NCBI GenBank assembly: GCA_013286935.1
Contig: JABDES010000002.1
Span: 62,001-126,000, forward strand
DNA length: 64,000 bases
Direction of reading: 5' to 3'
DNA from: Candidatus Babelota bacterium
Lineage (GTDB): Bacteria; Babelota; Babeliae; Babelales; Vermiphilaceae
The notes beneath the pieces were generated by a model. That model was not told where the DNA came from and searched no databases. It saw only the letters and a program-made list of their open reading frames with translations. Shown here piece after piece: positions 55,421 to 63,730 of the stretch (positions are counted from its first letter, which is position 1; each line of letters starts with the position of its first letter). A program made the translations under genes and the position numbers.

Positions 55421-55972
55421 TCATAATAAACTGGTATGAGAATTCCAGCTAATAACGAGTATCGGCTTATGGACAGCTCGTAAATTATGTATACATTCCT
55501 GATTATGAATATGAATCTCTATACCACTACGTAACTCTAACGTATTAAAAAAGTCGTATGTAACGGATATTTTTTTCGGATTATATTCAAGCGCAACAAC
55601 AAGCATTTGTGGGTTTTTTTGTAGACGTATTTGACATTCACCCTTATGGGTCATCCTCAAAGCGTGCATTTTTGCAATAACGCTTGGCAAGCTCACCTCT
55701 GATCGTTCAAAATGAAACTCAAGCAACTCCTTGCCATCAACATTCGTTTTTTTAGTATTAAGATTTTTCTTTGGAGCCTGTGCAAAATGCAAAGATAGAC
55801 ATGCAGTTTCCAAATCAAGATTTTCACTATGGCAATTCAGAAAAATATCAACCAATTCGTTATGTTCAATTTTTTTATCCCCTAAAGCACTTATATTTAT
55901 GTGGATAAAAAAGATTAAAAAAAGGGTACCAATCAATCCATTTAAACAAAATATAGAAATCAATAGTCTCAT
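55421..55972 (-). CDS. Membrane-anchored protein of unknown family
   Basis: Not recognised. ATG 55972 is preferred because AAGGA lies 8 bases upstream; an ATG at 55990 is in frame. It encodes 183 residues with one N-terminal hydrophobic segment (MRLLISIFCLNGLIGTLFLI), then a domain with 'NLDLETACLSLHF', 'LEFHFERSEVSLPSVIAKMH' and strand-rich C-terminal text. The arrangement resembles small periplasmic pilus or secretion accessory proteins, but there is no firm match. Confidence 0.65.
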   Translation of the reverse strand: MRLLISIFCLNGLIGTLFLIFFIHINISALGDKKIEHNELVDIFLNCHSENLDLETACLSLHFAQAPKKNLNTKKTNVDGKELLEFHFERSEVSLPSVIAKMHALRMTHKGECQIRLQKNPQMLVVALEYNPKKISVTYDFFNTLELRSGIEIHIHNQECIHNLRAVHKPILVISWNSHTSLL

Positions 55973-56125
55973 TGCATTTTTCCTTTTCATTTACGTAAAA
56001 GGTTCATTTTTCACTAATGCGAATTATGCTAGAACAATGATATATAATTTCTATTATAATAATGGAAAGCGAGTAAGGTGCGCAATACCTTGTCACTTTT
56101 TAGGACTTTTGCGTGTAAGAATCCT

Positions 56126-57301
56126 CTAAATCTTACTCATAAACGCAACTCTAAGTTGCCGCAACCGATTCATATCCGAACCAATAAAAACGAAATGATC
56201 CAGTTCATTGTTATCATTTGTTGCAGTGCGCTCATATGCACTGAACGTGATACTGTCGGCAATATTATAATGCGACCGTTCTTTCAAATAGCCACCAACC
56301 GTTACATTAACACCAAAAAATGAGGAGGATATCAGCGAAGTTAAGCCGCGATATGGCTGAGGCTTGCCAACCATAGCATATGCGGCACAAATGCCTTGCT
56401 GCATTGCATCAGGCCATGAAACACTGGGCATTAATTGTCCCGTGCGTGCGTCCTGAACCATGACACAGTCACCAGCGGCAAAAATTGATTGTATGGTTGT
56501 AGCTTGGTATTGATCAACAATGAGGTACCCATTGCACATCTGAGATCCCACATTGTTCGCCAAATCGGTATTAGGACGTTGCCCCACGGCGCAAATGACA
56601 ATATCTGCAGGTAAAAAGTCACCATTTGAAAGCGATACCCCTTGAACAACATTATTTTCTTTTTCAATCGACATCACAAATCCGGATGTAACAACTTTTA
56701 CTCCGGCCCCTTTTAATCGCTCTGACAAAAAATCTGCCGCCTGGCTGGCAATAAGTGTCGATAAAATGTGTGGCTTGCTTTCAACGATGGTTACATCACA
56801 TTGCATGCGCAATAGAGCATCGCAAGCTTCTATTCCAGTTAGGCCCGCCCCTATAATGACTATCCGTTTTGACTGAGAGCGAAAGATTCGAGCTACTAAA
56901 CTGTTTATATCGTTTAGTGTATGAAAGGTAAAAATATCTGTTCTACAATGATCGGGAAATGGTACAAAGGCCTTTGAGCCGGTAGCTATCAATAAAGCAT
57001 CATATGCGTGACTAACCCCATGAACATCGACAATGCACTGAGCCTGCGGATCTATACTAATAATAGGACAATCAGTCAACAGGTTGACCCGTTTTGCACG
57101 GATATCAGACTCTGTAAAAATCCCCAGATCGCCATAAGGCTTGATGCCTGCAACATAATCGACCAAGAAACATTTATTGTAAGGCACTTGAGGCTCAGCG
57201 GTAAAGCAGGTTATATCTCCTGCGTCATCTAGTTGGCGAATTTTTTTGGCAGCGGCAACTCCTGCAGCGGAGGCCCCAATTATGCAATATTTTTTGGTCA
57301 T
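56126..57301 (-). CDS. FAD/NAD(P)-dependent oxidoreductase
   Basis: A 391-residue class-I pyridine nucleotide-disulfide family enzyme without a large dimerisation domain. It has FAD site 'CIIGASAAGVAAAKKI', NAD(P) site 'VIIGAGLTGIEACDAL', and 'SIFAAGDCV'. Cys44 in 'VPYNKCFLVDY' sits at the position of the redox Cys of NADH oxidases and CoA-disulfide reductases. Candidates are NADH oxidase/peroxidase, CoA-disulfide reductase, or a rubredoxin/NirB-type reductase. Its start overlaps the upstream exported gene by 4 bases (ATGA). Confidence 0.85.
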   Translation of the reverse strand: MTKKYCIIGASAAGVAAAKKIRQLDDAGDITCFTAEPQVPYNKCFLVDYVAGIKPYGDLGIFTESDIRAKRVNLLTDCPIISIDPQAQCIVDVHGVSHAYDALLIATGSKAFVPFPDHCRTDIFTFHTLNDINSLVARIFRSQSKRIVIIGAGLTGIEACDALLRMQCDVTIVESKPHILSTLIASQAADFLSERLKGAGVKVVTSGFVMSIEKENNVVQGVSLSNGDFLPADIVICAVGQRPNTDLANNVGSQMCNGYLIVDQYQATTIQSIFAAGDCVMVQDARTGQLMPSVSWPDAMQQGICAAYAMVGKPQPYRGLTSLISSSFFGVNVTVGGYLKERSHYNIADSITFSAYERTATNDNNELDHFVFIGSDMNRLRQLRVAFMSKI

Positions 57302-57915
57302 CGTGGAATAAGCGGAGAGGCATTTCGTAACGCTCGCAGATCACAAGCGCCGCATTGTCCCAATGTCGCGTTGTGTTCACATTTTTGAAGAACTTCTGTA
57401 CCTTTTTTAATAAAAACATGCTTTTCAGTAACTACTTGGCTCTCTATAAAGGCACAAGATATGCATGCACCCACAAAAGCACCACCCAAAAAACCGGTCA
57501 CGTAACATTTTTGGGCTGTAGGAGGAGCCTTAGCCCAACCTTCAATGACCGATGCTTTCACCTTTATGCCCTCGCCATCCTTTATAAGATACTGCTCAGC
57601 CTCGCTCAATCTCATTTGGAATCTGTAGTGAAATTTATACACAAGTCTTACAAACTCGGCTTCCACTTCATTTATTGGATATAAATGGTACCAACCATCA
57701 TCATTGACCGTCCTGGCCAACATGTAATTTAAAATCATCGCATCATGGTCAAGCTGTTTTTTTTCCTGCACACCATAATAAAGCCCTATAACTCCACCCG
57801 CCAGGGCGCCACCTGCAATAGCATGTCCTGCGTACGCTGTGGGAATCCAGCAGTTGGTTTGTTGTGGGGTAGCAATAGATACCAGAAGCACGCATAGCAA
57901 GAATATTTTTTTCAT
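57298..57915 (-). CDS. Exported membrane protein, paralogue pair member 1
   Basis: A 205-residue protein from the ATG preceded by GGAGAGG. The signal peptide (MKKIFLLCVLLVSIATPQQT) is followed by a Gly-rich membrane segment 'AGGALAGGVIGLYYGV' (about residues 34-50) and a second one 'VTGFLGGAFVGACISCAFIE'. Between them 'DDGWYHLYPINEVEAEFV' and 'YLIKDGEGIKVKASVIEG' align with the next upstream gene. The C-terminus has a CX7CXXC cluster. It is coupled to the downstream oxidoreductase by 4-base overlap. Confidence 0.7.
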   Translation of the reverse strand: MKKIFLLCVLLVSIATPQQTNCWIPTAYAGHAIAGGALAGGVIGLYYGVQEKKQLDHDAMILNYMLARTVNDDGWYHLYPINEVEAEFVRLVYKFHYRFQMRLSEAEQYLIKDGEGIKVKASVIEGWAKAPPTAQKCYVTGFLGGAFVGACISCAFIESQVVTEKHVFIKKGTEVLQKCEHNATLGQCGACDLRALRNASPLIPR

Positions 57916-57980
57916 TAGAAACCTCTCCGGTGCAAGAAAGATGGTATCAGCGCTATATACCAACTGCTTTATTTTTCAAA

Positions 57981-58742
57981 CTATTTAGTGGAAGAAGGGT
58001 CGTTGACGTTAAATATCCTCCGCCATTTCTCCTGATTATCTTTCAACTCACCGTTTTTCCGTTTTTTGGCAAGCAACCTAGCTTGTAACATTCGGATAAA
58101 AATATCCTCTTGTTCCGCTTGTTCTGCACGTGCCATTTGGAATTCATTCTTTAATCTTTCAGTTGACGCCTCAATGGCATCCATAATTTTTCGATTTTCA
58201 AGCATCACCTTTTCAAAGTTTTTGCTGCTCTTTGACGATGCTGCAACCATAGATCCTATTAAAACAAAATATGAGGATAAAAACAGCCCTGTTAAAGCAC
58301 CTAACAGAGAACAGCTTACATTGCAGTGCCTAGGCGATTGAGTATGCAAATCTATAACGCCCTGACTCACTTTTATGTTTTGACCATCCTTTACAAGATA
58401 ATAAGAGTATTTATCACTTTCTCTATGCGTAAAAAGCCCAAATAACACGCACATATCATCTACAAGTTTTGATTCTGTCTCAGTTTTTGGGCTCAATAGA
58501 TAGTATCCATCGCTATCAGGCTGCACATCGGCAAGCATACCATTAATAGTCTCTTGATTTTTTTTATACCTTGCCTTTAACGAGATTGCACCGCACAGCC
58601 CAGCAACACCGCCAACAATACTGCTCGCAAAAACAGCCCCTATGTATGGAGTTGGTGAAGTACATTGTGTAAAAGAGGCATTAGATAGCACCATCAATGC
58701 TGCACATAACGATAAGGTTATTTGTTTGATATTTTTTTTCAT
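57981..58742 (-). CDS. Exported membrane protein, paralogue pair member 2
   Basis: A 253-residue paralogue of the preceding entry: signal peptide, Gly-rich hydrophobic segment, 'SDGYYLLSPKTETESKLV', 'YLVKDGQNIKVSQGVIDL', and a second hydrophobic segment near residues 145-170. It then adds a long coiled-coil C-terminus (about residues 175-240) that member 1 lacks. Its GGGAG ribosome binding site lies within a small 5' hairpin. Function unknown. Confidence 0.7.
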   Translation of the reverse strand: MKKNIKQITLSLCAALMVLSNASFTQCTSPTPYIGAVFASSIVGGVAGLCGAISLKARYKKNQETINGMLADVQPDSDGYYLLSPKTETESKLVDDMCVLFGLFTHRESDKYSYYLVKDGQNIKVSQGVIDLHTQSPRHCNVSCSLLGALTGLFLSSYFVLIGSMVAASSKSSKNFEKVMLENRKIMDAIEASTERLKNEFQMARAEQAEQEDIFIRMLQARLLAKKRKNGELKDNQEKWRRIFNVNDPSSTK

Positions 58743-58751
58743 AGTATGTAA

Positions 58752-58772
58752 CTCCCGTAGAAATGTAACGGG
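58752..58772 (-). promoter_or_regulatory. 5' hairpin overlapping the ribosome binding site
   Basis: On the mRNA, CCCGT and ACGGG (plus strand 58754-58758 and 58768-58772) pair around a 9-base loop. The GGGAG ribosome binding site (58752-58756) is partly inside the 3' arm. This could limit translation of the 57981-58742 gene. Confidence 0.35.
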
Positions 58773-58910
58773 TCACCTAAGTTGACTATCTGTTACAATG
58801 ATTACTCTGTTGTTCAATGTTTGATTAAAATACTTTAATTATAGATATATATCAGTATATACCGTTAATCCAATTTGTCAATGCCATAGCAACAAAATGG
58901 AGAAAATAAT

Positions 58911-59271
58911 TGGTGGAGGCGATGGGAATTGAACCCATGTCCGTATTAAAAACCGCTTTAAGTACTCCATGCACATCCTTTTATTATACGAACACAACGA
59001 GCCAAAAGGCAGGCCGTTGTTGTGCAAGACAATTGCGTATACTCAACAAACTACCCAATCATATAGTCTCATTTGCGAGTCTTATCAAAGGTTATACGAG
59101 ACGGACAGATGAATAAGCACATCCGTCGGTCAAGTTCGTTTAGACTAGGCTAAGCGAAAAGTGGTTGTGCGTTTGCACCTATAATAGACCAGTTTTTTTA
59201 CGAGCACCCCAGTCAAAAAGCTCGGCATGCACTCAAAACGAACCCTAAAACGTCGAAACCGGTACGCCCCC
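58911..59271 (-). ncRNA. ssrA: tmRNA (ssrA)
   Basis: A 361-nt tmRNA. The 5' end GGGGGCG pairs with CGCCTCC before an encoded CCA, making a 7-bp acceptor stem with the G3-U70 wobble that specifies alanine charging. The T arm reads GGGTTCAATTCCC and the 5' region has the hallmark GGTTTCGAC. The likely tag reading frame (59150-59176) is GCA AAC GCA CAA CCA CTT TTC GCT TAG, giving ANAQPLFA, with the stop in a hairpin as usual. A -10 box TATGAT (59277-59282) lies 5 bases upstream. smpB lies upstream, with a mobile element between them. Confidence 0.93.
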
Positions 59272-59509
59272 ACTTCATCATATTTCAAAGACGACCACTA
59301 TTTTTCAAATAGTTCTTAGTGGTTAAGAATCAATGTACCATATATGTTTTGATAGGGCTACAATAATGTGGCGGACATTGTAATCTGTCACGTATCCGTG
59401 CTAATCTATAACTTGATTTTACGATTAGCATAAAGGGTTACAATATGTCGTTCTATTCGAGAGATTTAGGAAAAATAGTTAAAAAATATGCCAAATATCC
59501 GGTTATTGC
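59272..59509. other. Intergenic region between ssrA and the MITE
   Basis: No gene was seen. It holds the ssrA -10 box (TATGAT, 59277-59282) and a nested inverted repeat (ACCACTA 59294-59300 with TAGTGGT 59317-59323, enclosing ACTATTT/AAATAGT). Confidence 0.5.
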
Positions 59510-59855
59510 AGGGTGTAATTAAAAGTGTTGGTTGTCTTGACATAACACAAAAAAACATATCGTCTATAAATTCGTGAAAAACAATGCTTCGATCGTCGTT
59601 GCGAGCGTAAGCGAAGCAATCCAGCTATATACAAATTGTTTCATACAAGTCGTCCCAGTTAGCATTAAAAGATTCAATATCGCCAGTCGCCGTTTAATCA
59701 TTTTATAAGACTTTAGCTGGATTGCTTCGGCGCGAAGGGCGCCTCGCAACGACGAACAAACCGTCGTTTTTTTTGTTTGTGCAGTTTACATTTAAATGAA
59801 CCTATTTGTTATTCTGCAACCACAAAGTAACACTTTTAATTACACCCTTATTGCA
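59502..59855. mobile_element. MITE-like element with 19-bp terminal inverted repeats and 8-bp target duplication
   Basis: The element spans 59510-59847 (338 bp). Its ends are perfect 19-bp inverted repeats: GGGTGTAATTAAAAGTGTT at 59510-59528 and its complement at 59829-59847. It is flanked by a perfect 8-bp direct repeat, TTATTGCA (59502-59509 and 59848-59855). It encodes no transposase, so it was moved in trans. An 8-bp duplication fits several IS families, for example IS1595 or IS6; the exact family is undetermined. Confidence 0.85.
59594..59754. repeat. Inner palindromic repeat inside the MITE
   Basis: CGTCGTTGCGAG (59594-59605) and GAAGCAATCCAGCT (59613-59626) recur inverted as AGCTGGATTGCTTC (59715-59728) and CTCGCAACGACG (59743-59754). 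The text resembles short palindromic repeats dispersed in many bacterial genomes. Confidence 0.75.
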
Positions 59856-59889
59856 CTTTTGGGGAGCTTATGGTAAATATTGGCCAAAA

Positions 59890-60348
59890 TTACCATTTAC
59901 CCGCAAGCTCTCGGCGAGTTTGACGCGCAATATCCCGTTCTTTTAGCTCTTGCTTTTTAGATTCAGCCTTTTTATGCACACCCAAACCGAGTTCAACCTT
60001 GGCATACCCACGATCATTAAAGTAAATCTTGATTGGTACTATGGTAACGCCCTTTCGAGAAACGTCCCCCAAAAGACGCATGAGTTCACGCTTTTTTAAC
60101 AGCAATTTACGTCTACGGTCAGACTCAGCCTGCTTTTTAATGTACGCCTTTTCATAAGGTGAAATGTTGCAGTTCACCAAATATAGTTCACCATTTTGAA
60201 AATGCGCAAAGGCAGACACAAGCGAACCCTGACCAGCGCGTAGCGCCTTGACCTCATCACCATTCAGAACAATGCCAGCCTCAATTTTTTCAAGAATAGT
60301 GTAATTGAAAAATGCTTTCTTATTTTGCGATACTATTTTCACGGCCAC
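59890..60348 (-). CDS. smpB: SsrA-binding protein SmpB
   Basis: A 152-residue SmpB. 'KIVSQNKKAFFNYTILEKIE', 'AGIVLNGDEVKALRAGQGSL' and the basic C-terminus 'KKQELKERDIARQTRRELAG' are characteristic. It binds tmRNA and places it in the empty A site of stalled ribosomes. The start is GTG, with a GAGG ribosome binding site. ssrA lies about 620 bases downstream on the same strand, with the MITE between. Confidence 0.95.
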   Translation of the reverse strand: MAVKIVSQNKKAFFNYTILEKIEAGIVLNGDEVKALRAGQGSLVSAFAHFQNGELYLVNCNISPYEKAYIKKQAESDRRRKLLLKKRELMRLLGDVSRKGVTIVPIKIYFNDRGYAKVELGLGVHKKAESKKQELKERDIARQTRRELAGKW

Positions 60349-60358
60349 AACCTCAAAA

Positions 60359-60829
60359 TCAACTGCGTTCCACGTTTTTTTTACGCATTAAAAACCATAT
60401 TGCCACATACGTCGCTACGCCACACGTGAGGGCAACCACATTTCCACCAATGATAAAAGCCCAGATGGAAATACCGGTTCCAAGAACACTTTGCAGCCTA
60501 TTGTTAATGCAAACAAGCATCTGAGGGTTCCACGCATATGGATCAATGCCAAAAAGGTTACATATCATCAATCCAACGAAATGATCAAAAAGATAAATGG
60601 GAACCATCGTCCATGGATTATTAATTGTACAGGATAGTATCAACAGAAGGGCTGGATTAAGCTTGAAATACCAGGAACTTACAAAAACCAGTATCGTATG
60701 TAATCCAACAAAAGGAGAAATTGCTATGTATGTGGCAAGCGCACATGAAAGAGCAGCATCCTCTCGATCCCGAGCTGTACAGATTTTCAATAATTTTTTA
60801 CTGTAAGAACGAATGGTATCTATTATCAT
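60359..60829 (-). CDS. DUF2062-family membrane protein
   Basis: A 156-residue protein with the DUF2062 pattern: 'ALSCALATYIAISPFVGLHT' followed by 'NPALLLILSCTINNPWTMVP' (the family's conserved NNPWT segment) and a C-terminal hydrophobic region 'SIWAFIIGGNVVALTCGVAT'. About three to four membrane segments. Function is unknown in the family. It precedes smpB by 10 bases and is probably cotranscribed. Confidence 0.85.
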   Translation of the reverse strand: MIIDTIRSYSKKLLKICTARDREDAALSCALATYIAISPFVGLHTILVFVSSWYFKLNPALLLILSCTINNPWTMVPIYLFDHFVGLMICNLFGIDPYAWNPQMLVCINNRLQSVLGTGISIWAFIIGGNVVALTCGVATYVAIWFLMRKKNVERS

Positions 60830-60941
60830 CTATTGTTCTGCTTTTAACGCCTGGTATGTTAGGTATATGCACAACCGCACCATGACAGTCTGCCATAATA
60901 CAATCGAAAAAAGAATCTGTTTGCAAAAGACCAATAACCAT
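60798..60941 (-). CDS. Possible small ORF or gene fragment upstream of the DUF2062 gene
   Basis: A 47-codon reverse frame with protein-like text: 'MVIGLLQTDSFFDCIMADCH', then 'GAVVHIPNIPGVKSRTIDDN'. It overlaps the start of the DUF2062 gene in another frame. No ribosome binding site is evident and the frame stays open for some codons before the ATG, so it could be the end of a decayed gene. Confidence 0.25.
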   Translation of the reverse strand: MVIGLLQTDSFFDCIMADCHGAVVHIPNIPGVKSRTIDDNRYHSFLQ

Positions 60942-61039
60942 CTGTGACAACCGATCAAAAACATAGTATCCTGACTATGTGGAAAGATTTTTAAAAATAT
61001 AGGTAAAAATTAACTGAAGGCACACAGGGGAAATCCATT

Positions 61040-61786
61040 ATGAAAACAAATACTACGCTTGTTGGTCTTGCTATTCTTTTTATGTGCACACTACAAAGTG
61101 CCATAGTCAGCGCTACGAGCATTTCAAAAAGCCGATTACTTTTCGGCTCAGTCCAATTTCCTGCCATACTCAATAAAGTCCCGGACATTCGCGTGTATTA
61201 TGGAGGACACATGATCAAAACTGCTGCCCAACACGATACAAAACAAATTACATTTTCAATCCCTATAGGGACTCATCAAACGTTATTCCACGTATTAATC
61301 ACTAAATCAAAAGTAGACTTTAATCTTGCCAAAAACAAGCACATAGACCCTCAACTGGTTAATACCTTTTCATATCTTCGCGTTCCCAATGGGCAGCCCT
61401 ATAAGCTTTTTCAAATTGAGCAAATTGATACTGAAGCAAAAACCGTGCCTCAAGTCAGCACAGCCAGCGTAAAAACAGCTGCATGGCATATTAAAGAATG
61501 TAGCTTGACCACAAATGACTTGCGTATGCCTGATATGACAATAATGATCGATTATGACCCTGATTACGTGGACTATATGCAACAAAGTACAAGTACCGTC
61601 AACCTACCAACCGTGCATATCAAACAAAATGTTATAGAACTTGCAGGCGGCTCAGAGATACAGCTACACAACCAATCGCATGCCATTGTGCTTGCATCTA
61701 TAGATATCGATACATTACATGCCCCCTTAAATGAATCAATCAAGCATGACAAAAATAGAGTTCTTATTGCGGCTCCATCGGCTTAA
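61040..61786 (+). CDS. Exported protein of unknown family
   Basis: A 248-residue protein with AGGGG ribosome binding site and signal peptide (about 28 residues, ending IVSATS). The mature part is predicted beta-rich with His/Gln/Thr/Ile-rich strands ('RVYYGGHMIKTAAQHDTKQI', 'TFSIPIGTHQTLFHVLITKS', 'LRMPDMTIMIDYDPDYVDYM'). It has no membrane anchor at the C-terminus. Not recognised. Confidence 0.7.
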   Translation: MKTNTTLVGLAILFMCTLQSAIVSATSISKSRLLFGSVQFPAILNKVPDIRVYYGGHMIKTAAQHDTKQITFSIPIGTHQTLFHVLITKSKVDFNLAKNKHIDPQLVNTFSYLRVPNGQPYKLFQIEQIDTEAKTVPQVSTASVKTAAWHIKECSLTTNDLRMPDMTIMIDYDPDYVDYMQQSTSTVNLPTVHIKQNVIELAGGSEIQLHNQSHAIVLASIDIDTLHAPLNESIKHDKNRVLIAAPSA

Positions 61787-61851
61787 TATAAGTGCATTTT
61801 TTTTTCTAAAAATTGGCTTGGTGCATTAAACAACATATTTTTTACTTTTTA

Positions 61852-61880
61852 TTGTTTTTTCTAATTGAAAGTATTATAAT
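61852..61880 (+). promoter_or_regulatory. Sigma70-like promoter
   Basis: TTGTTT (61852-61857), a 17-base spacer and a perfect TATAAT (61875-61880), about 50 bases before ATG 61932. The spacer text ctaattgaaagtat closely matches the promoter at 63731-63759. Confidence 0.65.
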
Positions 61881-61931
61881 GTGTAATAAGGCATTACATT
61901 CTGATTGATTTTCAAAACAAAAGGGGCTCCG

Positions 61932-62642
61932 ATGACATACATTTTTAGCAGATTATCAGGAAAATGGTTTTTACCCACAATGACTGGCTTGCTGTTGCTG
62001 CTGCCGTGCGTAGGAGCATGGGGTGCTTTGTCGACACCTTCAGTATCAGAGGCTCTTAAAGATGTGAGCATTGGCGGTTCTGACGCAGGGGCGCTAGCAA
62101 AAAGACTTCACAAGGTAGGAATAGACTCAGAACTATTTCGTACAACCTTCGATCGTGACTCTCATATGTTCAGAAATCTTAAGGATAAAACTACACCTGC
62201 CCTAAGCGAGATGCTCAACAAGGAGATGACCGCCAAGCAATTTGAACGCATAACAGCAACATTAAATGACACATACATGCAACTTAGAGAATTGGAGCCC
62301 AGAGAGGCAGTTTCGGTATGGCACCTCGAAAATCCTCAAACTATCAAAGAAGAAGAAAATCTTAACCAAGAAGAAGAAGAAGAAGAAGAAGAAGAAGAAG
62401 AACCTAAACCGCCCCTCACCCATCCCTCACAAACATCACCACCCAAACAAGACACGGGCGAGCCTGAGCCACATGTCTCATCAAGCAACCCATCAAAAGA
62501 GACAACTCCTCCTAGTGACCTACCGCGACTAGCCCTGAAAATAGGCGTAGGTGCCGTAGTATTAGCAGCAGTTGTATATGCAGCAATAAAAGCATATAAG
62601 CACTGGTACCCACAACGAACATCTGCTTTCGATGAACAATAA
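61932..62642 (+). CDS. Exported protein with Glu run and C-terminal membrane anchor
   Basis: A 236-residue protein from the ATG preceded by AAAGGGG. It has a signal peptide (hydrophobic residues about 12-32), a helical domain and a run of Glu encoded by GAA/GAAG repeats (about residues 147-157). A Pro/Ser/Thr linker leads to an anchor 'IGVGAVVLAAVVYAAIKAYK', then HWYP and a short tail. The YxxxxAYK end matches the anchors of the 23437-27195 cluster. The last 11 bases overlap tsaD. Confidence 0.75.
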   Translation: MTYIFSRLSGKWFLPTMTGLLLLLPCVGAWGALSTPSVSEALKDVSIGGSDAGALAKRLHKVGIDSELFRTTFDRDSHMFRNLKDKTTPALSEMLNKEMTAKQFERITATLNDTYMQLRELEPREAVSVWHLENPQTIKEEENLNQEEEEEEEEEEEPKPPLTHPSQTSPPKQDTGEPEPHVSSSNPSKETTPPSDLPRLALKIGVGAVVLAAVVYAAIKAYKHWYPQRTSAFDEQ

Positions 62643-63660
62643 CATTACCGTTCTTGGCATAGAAACATCCTGCGACGAAACCTCTGCAGCGATATATTCT
62701 AGCAAGTCTGGGCTTTTGTCACATGCCCTCTATTCTCAAATTCCACTGCATGCGCATGCGGGAGGAATAATACCGGAAAATGCGGCTCGGCCACAGCTGG
62801 AAAAAATTAGAGGCATAGTTGCATCGGCGATTGAAACATCAGGCAAAGAGATCAATGATATTGACGTCATAGCCGTTACCAACACACCCGGCCTTGCCGG
62901 ATCCCTGCTGGTCGGCCTTAACTTTGCTAAGGCAATGGCATGGGCCAGGCAAAAAAAAATTATTGGGGTAAACCACCTCGAGGGGCATATTTTTTCATCG
63001 TTTATTGAACACAAAGACATCCCCTTTCCGCATCTTTGCTTGACCGCTTCTGGAGGCCATACTGAACTATACCTGGTGTATGATTTTGGGGTGTTTGAAC
63101 TGATTGGGCAAACGCTTGATGACGCTTCAGGCGAAGCTTTTGATAAAATAGCAACTCGCCTAGAGCTACCATATCCAGGGGGTCAGGCTATCGAACGACT
63201 CGCCCTTACGGTCGATAATCACGATTTTTTTTCATATCCACGGCCTACAGCCAAAACGCTTGACTTTAGTTTTTCAGGGCTTAAAACGGCTGTGTTGTAT
63301 GACATGGTAAAGCGAAACGCCTACGACCTGAAAACAAAAAAGTTATTACAAAAAGACAATGTATTTAAGGCTCAAGTGGCAAGCTCTCTACAAGTATGCA
63401 TTGGGGATACGTTTGTACACAAATTAACGCTCGCTCTATCTTTACACCGAACGGTAAGGGCAATTACATTTGTAGGAGGCGTATCCTGTAACCGATACCT
63501 CAAACAACGTATAATGGCGTTATGCGCACAACACGGCAAAACCTTTTTTGCGCCATCCGCCCAATTTTGCACAGACAATGGGGCCATGATAGCATTTGTC
63601 GGACATTATAGAGCACAAAAACAAGAATTTTCACCATGGTCTTTGGATATTTTTGAGTAA
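62632..63660 (+). CDS. tsaD: tRNA N6-adenosine threonylcarbamoyltransferase TsaD
   Basis: A 342-residue TsaD/Kae1/Qri7 protein of normal length. 'LGIETSCDETSAAIY' opens the ASKHA fold, metal ligands are in 'NHLEGHIFS', and 'GGVSCNRYLKQRI' and 'FCTDNGAMIAFVG' close it. It transfers threonylcarbamoyl to A37 of ANN-decoding tRNAs with TsaB and TsaE, neither of which is in the window. It starts inside the preceding gene and is cotranscribed with it. Confidence 0.96.
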   Translation: MNNNITVLGIETSCDETSAAIYSSKSGLLSHALYSQIPLHAHAGGIIPENAARPQLEKIRGIVASAIETSGKEINDIDVIAVTNTPGLAGSLLVGLNFAKAMAWARQKKIIGVNHLEGHIFSSFIEHKDIPFPHLCLTASGGHTELYLVYDFGVFELIGQTLDDASGEAFDKIATRLELPYPGGQAIERLALTVDNHDFFSYPRPTAKTLDFSFSGLKTAVLYDMVKRNAYDLKTKKLLQKDNVFKAQVASSLQVCIGDTFVHKLTLALSLHRTVRAITFVGGVSCNRYLKQRIMALCAQHGKTFFAPSAQFCTDNGAMIAFVGHYRAQKQEFSPWSLDIFE

Positions 63661-63730
63661 AATTTGAAAAACCAAATCTGTTGCCGCTTGCGCGCAACGA
63701 CCTGCTTGCTACACACAATCTTATTTTTAT

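Noticed and set aside
55900-55908. Perfect DnaA box (TGTGGATAA) about 650 bases upstream of dnaA
   Set aside because: It is a single site inside a coding region, with no cluster or AT-rich unwinding region, so it is not evidence for oriC.
58910-59116. Forward frame starting VEAMGIEPMSVLKTALSTPC
   Set aside because: It is the antisense of the tmRNA 3' end. Frames of this type are a known annotation artefact of tRNA-like sequences.
59564-59749. 61-codon frame inside the MITE
   Set aside because: It is made largely of the inner palindrome and is not a transposase.
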